Below are positions 60,544 through 64,000 of a DNA stretch of 64,000 bases, piece after piece. The notes below the pieces were generated by a model. That model worked only from the letters and a program-made list of their open reading frames with translations, was not told where the DNA came from and made no database searches. The translations under genes were made by a program, and so were the position numbers. Each line of letters opens with the position of its first letter. Position 1 is the first letter of the stretch. The DNA lies in contig JAJSPD010000064.1 of assembly GCA_021307315.1 (NCBI GenBank), positions 186,001 through 250,000 on the forward strand, written 5' to 3'. Origin of the DNA: Bisporella sp. PMI_857 (Eukaryota; Ascomycota; Leotiomycetes; Helotiales; Helotiaceae).

Positions 60544-61479
60544 TCATGTACCGCTACCATTCACATTTCCGTGCCTTGTTCCATAGTCATGATACCAGTC
60601 ACGGAACTGATCCCAGTTTCGACAGGTGTGTACTTGGGGAGTGCCTATGAGATTAATATCCGGTTTTTCCCCGTAAGGGCGCAATGGTACCGGTGTCAAA
60701 TCCAGAGCGCACTGTATGTGCTGGCGGAGTTGTTCCATGCAATGCTCTACTCGCGATATTAGCATTTCGCCATATCTAAGTATTTCCATAAAGCATACCA
60801 ACATGTGTTTGGCGAATCTCCTTGGGCAATGGATGTCTATCGTTCTTATCATAGTAATCCCTATTAATCTCTTTGCGGATTGCATTCAGGCAGTGAAGCG
60901 AATGCATTACTTCCACCCTATAACATTATAAGTTGTGATATTTCGTGGTGGGGCCGAACATACTCTGCGAGATACATGCCCTCGATAGGAACAGGATTGT
61001 CGAGATTCATTGCTTCAGTCTCGTTGAGCACAACGTATTGTCCTGCTACTCGTTAGCTTTCTTCGGATCTCCTCGCTATGTGGCATACCTTTTAAAAGCT
61101 CTTCCCACGCATCGTCAATCTTGGGAGAAGGAACGCCAACATATTGGGGCAAATTTGGGTCGAACTCGCGATAGTATCTTTGGGATGTTTCATTGTATCG
61201 GAACGCGCTCGTATATGTCACTTGTTGAATTTCGATCGCGGCTTTTGCTGGGCCCCAGTCCGTCAAGTACCCATCTTTGAAAGTTAGCTCGGGTGACATG
61301 TAGTGGAGCTTGACAGCCAGGATAAGAGATAGAAGACCGAAGCCAATTGTCGTGAAGGAGAGTATGAATTTCGACCAAGATCTCGACTTTTGGTGCACAT
61401 CATGGGTACCGTTATTGGAGATCAGACCGAGGTTCTCTTCTGAATCCGTCTCTTTATATCGTGCTTCAGATGTCGTCAT
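60544..61479 (-). CDS. UstYa family (DUF3328) oxidase-like membrane protein
   Basis: Exons in coding order are 61089-61479, 60964-61045, 60799-60917 and 60544-60746, giving 264 aa. The three introns are 43, 46 and 52 nt. One transmembrane helix (around residues 37-60, FILSFTTIGFGLLSLILAV) precedes the lumenal domain. Both HxxHC motifs of the family are intact: HSLHC (163-167) and HVEHC (196-200), each next to a splice junction. UstYa-type proteins catalyse oxidative cyclisation, chlorination or related reactions in fungal RiPP and other secondary pathways. It converges on the KAS gene (126 bp between stops) and is divergent from the secreted Kex2-site protein at 62095. A standalone role outside RiPP synthesis is also possible. 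Confidence 0.88.
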
Positions 61480-62094
61480 GTTTTAGGTTGTAGTTGTAGC
61501 TACCAATCCAGGTTTGGCTTTATGTGAAGTTGGAAAATAAAAACATTTCTGGTTGTCTGTTAAATCGCAATAGCCTTGTTGGCGAGACTGCCAACAGGGT
61601 ATAGTATTATTCACTCGCGGCCTTCCTAATCCATCTTGTCAATAGTGACTCCAACCCACACTTGAGATACATCTGGCTTTTCTGTCTAGTCCTGGAAGTA
61701 CTGAATACAATCAACGCCATTTGTGTAATGCGTAGTCGTACTAAGTGATCATCATAATCTCAGGTGTACATCCATCCCGAGACATAGCCATCTGATAGGA
61801 TCTGGCCATTCTTGAGGTACAGGAGATGCCACCTCTTGCTAATGATATATGTAATAGGTCATATTTCAGAAATCTGTACTTCGTGATGTTTAGCAGGCCG
61901 AAACAACATATTTTCATATAGAATATGGTGTTCCACTATCGAAGGTGGCGAGATGTTTGCTATGGTGTAGTACTTGGAACCTTATGTTTAGATACGTCGA
62001 GTTCTATAAGTAACATCAAATTTCCTCTTGATGGACAATCTATCATTCTCGGAGCTCGTCATTATCCAAGGGCCGCCAATCAAGATCAGCCACC
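61480..62094. promoter_or_regulatory. Divergent promoter between UstYa-like and Kex2-site protein genes
   Basis: 615 bp between divergent start codons at 61479 and 62095. No coding region supported. The shared region is compatible with co-regulation. Confidence 0.45.
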
Positions 62095-63268
62095 ATGCAT
62101 CTTTATTCAGGTATCCTCATAACTGCTTTGCCATTTTCTCTGGGAGTACCCCATCATGTAAGGGTCTTCGCCAAAAGAGATTTGTTGCCTTCTGAGACGG
62201 CTGATGAATTACAGGTCAAAAGTCATCTAGTTAACAATGAAGCCGCTAAAGTGCTTAAGGAACGTCACCACGTGAGTTTATGCCTATATGATTTCGCAGC
62301 TATCCAACATAGCTGATGAACACTAGAGTAAAGGTCATGATGTCAATAATGAGGCGGCCGGAGTTCTTAAGGAGCGAGAAGTCGAAGTGAACTCAGATGT
62401 TGGTGCTCCTTCGCCTGAGACATTGACAAAGTTGACGCAAACTGGCTTATCGAGAGAGCAGCTTTTGGAGGTTCTCAGTCTGCTGTCGCCATTTGGGGGT
62501 ACAGGGCTAGGAACATTAGGAATTACCACAAAGCGGGATATCGCTGAGGCACCAGAGGATGTGCTCAAAGTTCGACAAGTCCCTTCGCTCAGCCTGACTG
62601 ACCTTGGAAGCAAGCTACCTGCCCAGGAACTACAAGTCTTGAGTGTTTTGACAGGGAAATCCCCAGAGTTTCTTAAAACGCAAACGATTTTGCAGATATT
62701 CCAGCTACTGATCTCGCAAATCCCAAAGCCTCCAGTCAAACGCAACCACGATCAGGTCCTCGACACCCGCGTCACCATTCCCCTCAGCACTGGCCCCCTT
62801 GGAAGCACTCTGAGCCCTCAGCAGCTTCTCCAACTGGCTGCTTTGACCGGAAAACCCACGGAATTTCTCCAGACACAGAAATTCTCACAGATACTTGCTC
62901 TGCTCCCAGCAGACCAACTGGCGAATCTCAATTCTCTGGGATTGGGAGCTTTGACTGGTGGTGGCCTTGGAGGGCTACCTGCCAACCTACCTATCATTGC
63001 GAAAGACAAGCGTCTTGTAGGGCCTATAGGAGATCTCTTACAGCAACTTGGAATCTCAAGCTCTCTGCCTATTGTCGCTAAAGATAAACGTCAACTGGGC
63101 AATTTGGGTTCCTTACTTGGCGTCTTGAATTCGCTCGGGCTAGATGGTATACTCGCTAAGGAGAAAAGAGGCCTGTTGGGACTAAGCAACTTTATTTCGA
63201 CACTTCAGAACAACGTGAATGACCTTCCTCTAGAGGGTCTCTTGGGGCAAACTGGTATTGTAGCCTGA
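62095..63268 (+). CDS. Secreted Leu/Gly-rich protein with repeated Kex2 sites
   Basis: Exons are 62095-62271 and 62327-63268, giving 372 aa. A hydrophobic signal peptide (MHLYSGILITALPFSLG) is followed by Lys-Arg sites: VFAKR, ITTKR, PPVKR, IIAKDKR, IVAKDKR and ILAKEKR. These would release Leu/Gly-rich peptides of about 25-100 residues. Two copies of a roughly 33-residue module (QxLQ-L--LTGK--EFL-TQ---QI--LL) lie at about 62618-62722 and 62813-62917, 65 residues apart. A shorter duplicate (VNNEAA-VLKER) straddles the intron. Aromatics are scarce: one Tyr, in the signal peptide. The family is not recognised with certainty; it resembles Kex2-processed repeat secretory proteins (repellent-like or RiPP-precursor-like). 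Confidence 0.72.
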
Positions 63269-63816
63269 GAAGGGCTGGACATGCTTATTGACGATAGATG
63301 GGGCTACTATAGTTGAATTTTGACTGGTTTTGTGAGAAGGTTTTGATTATCTGCACTAGTATATGTTGTTTCCGCCGGTCATTACAATTATTGCAATGAA
63401 TTCTTGCTTCCTGCTGACCGATCGAAATTGACTCAATGTTTCCAGCTAATTTCCGGTATTGTATTGCCTCCAACATTAATTACCATTTCCCCCTAGCTTA
63501 TTTGTATTTCAAAAGTGCATTCCACATTCGCTCTTTTATTCTTCTCAGCGAGTTGTGGTAATATCACGGAGAAATGGCTCGCTTTCGGGAGAATAGTTCC
63601 CGACTTCAATTGAATGCCTCGCCATTTCGCAGGTTCAGCCTATTTCCAAGACCTCAAAGATACCGGAACAGTGGAACCGGTAAATTGATCCCCCGCATAC
63701 CCCATACTTGGTCACGTTTTTATGAAAGAAGTTTGTTTCGATTATGTATATCTGTAAAAGTTTTGTCGGAAGGGCTGTTCAGAGATCGCTTTCTTGTTCA
63801 CCAAAGCTTCGCCGCG
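63269..63816. other. Intergenic region before the carboxylesterase
   Basis: 548 bp with no gene supported. Confidence 0.5.
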
Positions 63817-64000
63817 ATGGAAATCTCATGGTCTTTTCTTTGGATATTCTCCTTGCTTTTGTTTTCAAGTTCTGCACAGGAACTCATCGCGTCTCTAGAC
63901 TATGGTACTTTTCAAGGTGCTTATTCAGAAACTTACAACATCACGCACTATAGAAAGATTCCTTATGCGGCACCTCCAGTAGGAGAGAATCGTTTCCGCG
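63817..64000 (+). CDS. Type B carboxylesterase/lipase, 5' part only
   Basis: The frame opens with an ATG at 63817 and continues past the right edge; 61 codons are visible. A signal peptide (WSFLWIFSLLLFSSSAQE) is followed by LDYGTFQGAYS and the conserved IPYAAPPVGENRFR, a signature of type B carboxylesterases and lipases. The catalytic GESAG and the His/Glu residues lie beyond the window. Predicted secreted hydrolase; substrate unknown. Confidence 0.85.
   Translation, partial: MEISWSFLWIFSLLLFSSSAQELIASLDYGTFQGAYSETYNITHYRKIPYAAPPVGENRFR

Noticed and set aside
60544..63268. Assignment as a classical dikaritin (ustiloxin-type) RiPP cluster
   Set aside because: The candidate precursor lacks repeated Tyr-containing cores, and only one UstYa-type gene is present; kept only as a question in the findings.
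1..64000. tRNA, 5S rRNA and CRISPR arrays
   Set aside because: No tRNA T-loop plus acceptor-stem pairing, 5S internal promoter or regularly spaced direct repeats were recognised on reading; a covariance-model search would be decisive.

Overview
This is a filamentous ascomycete (Pezizomycotina) genome window. Most genes are split by short GT-AG introns of 43-131 nt (mostly 50-75). It holds a fungal aromatic polyketide cluster and several Zn2Cys6 regulators. Intergenic DNA is long and microsatellite-rich. The genus cannot be fixed from sequence alone. Exon joins were worked out by hand; every spliced CDS given here is a multiple of three with no internal stop.

Layout. Left flank (1-5.4 kb): a truncated ORF, a ribonuclease T2 and a transcription-factor-like gene with no visible DNA-binding domain. 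Core cluster (about 5.5-43.7 kb): an SDR; an AflS/AflJ-type coactivator; a scytalone-dehydratase-type enzyme; a DMATS prenyltransferase divergent from an O-methyltransferase; a laccase divergent from a thioesterase-less non-reducing PKS (SAT-KS-AT-PT-ACP); an EthD protein; a DUF1772 anthrone oxygenase; an acyl-CoA ligase; a questin-oxidase-like Baeyer-Villiger enzyme; a metallo-beta-lactamase thioesterase divergent from an FAD monooxygenase; a second SDR; an AvfA/MdpK-like oxidoreductase; a MdpC/Ver-1-like ketoreductase; and an AflR-like Zn2Cys6 regulator. About 6.4 kb without genes follows. The right flank (50-64 kb) has an AIF/AMID-like oxidoreductase, a C6 transcription factor, a gene-poor stretch with a 152-bp Tc1/mariner-type MITE, a mitochondrial-type beta-ketoacyl-ACP synthase, an UstYa-family (DUF3328) protein, a secreted Leu/Gly-rich protein with repeated Kex2 sites, and the start of a type B carboxylesterase.

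How the genes fit together. The set matches the monodictyphenone (mdp) cluster type almost gene for gene: A, B, C, D, E, F, G, H1, H2, I, K and L all have a counterpart. No mdpJ-type glutathione transferase and no halogenase were seen. Inferred route: PKS plus beta-lactamase thioesterase give atrochrysone carboxylic acid. The EthD protein and anthrone oxygenase give emodin. The C, B and K-like enzymes allow reductive deoxygenation towards chrysophanol-type anthraquinones. The Baeyer-Villiger enzyme opens the anthraquinone to a benzophenone or xanthone. The O-methyltransferase, prenyltransferase and laccase would methylate, prenylate and oxidatively couple or cyclise the product. A prenylated, methylated and possibly laccase-coupled xanthone, benzophenone or anthraquinone is predicted; the exact structure cannot be read from the DNA.

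Regulation. Sites matching the AflR consensus TCGN5CGR, most with the extended form TCGGRNNYCGR, lie upstream of many cluster genes. This fits the AflR-like and AflJ-like proteins encoded at 42.2 and 8.7 kb.
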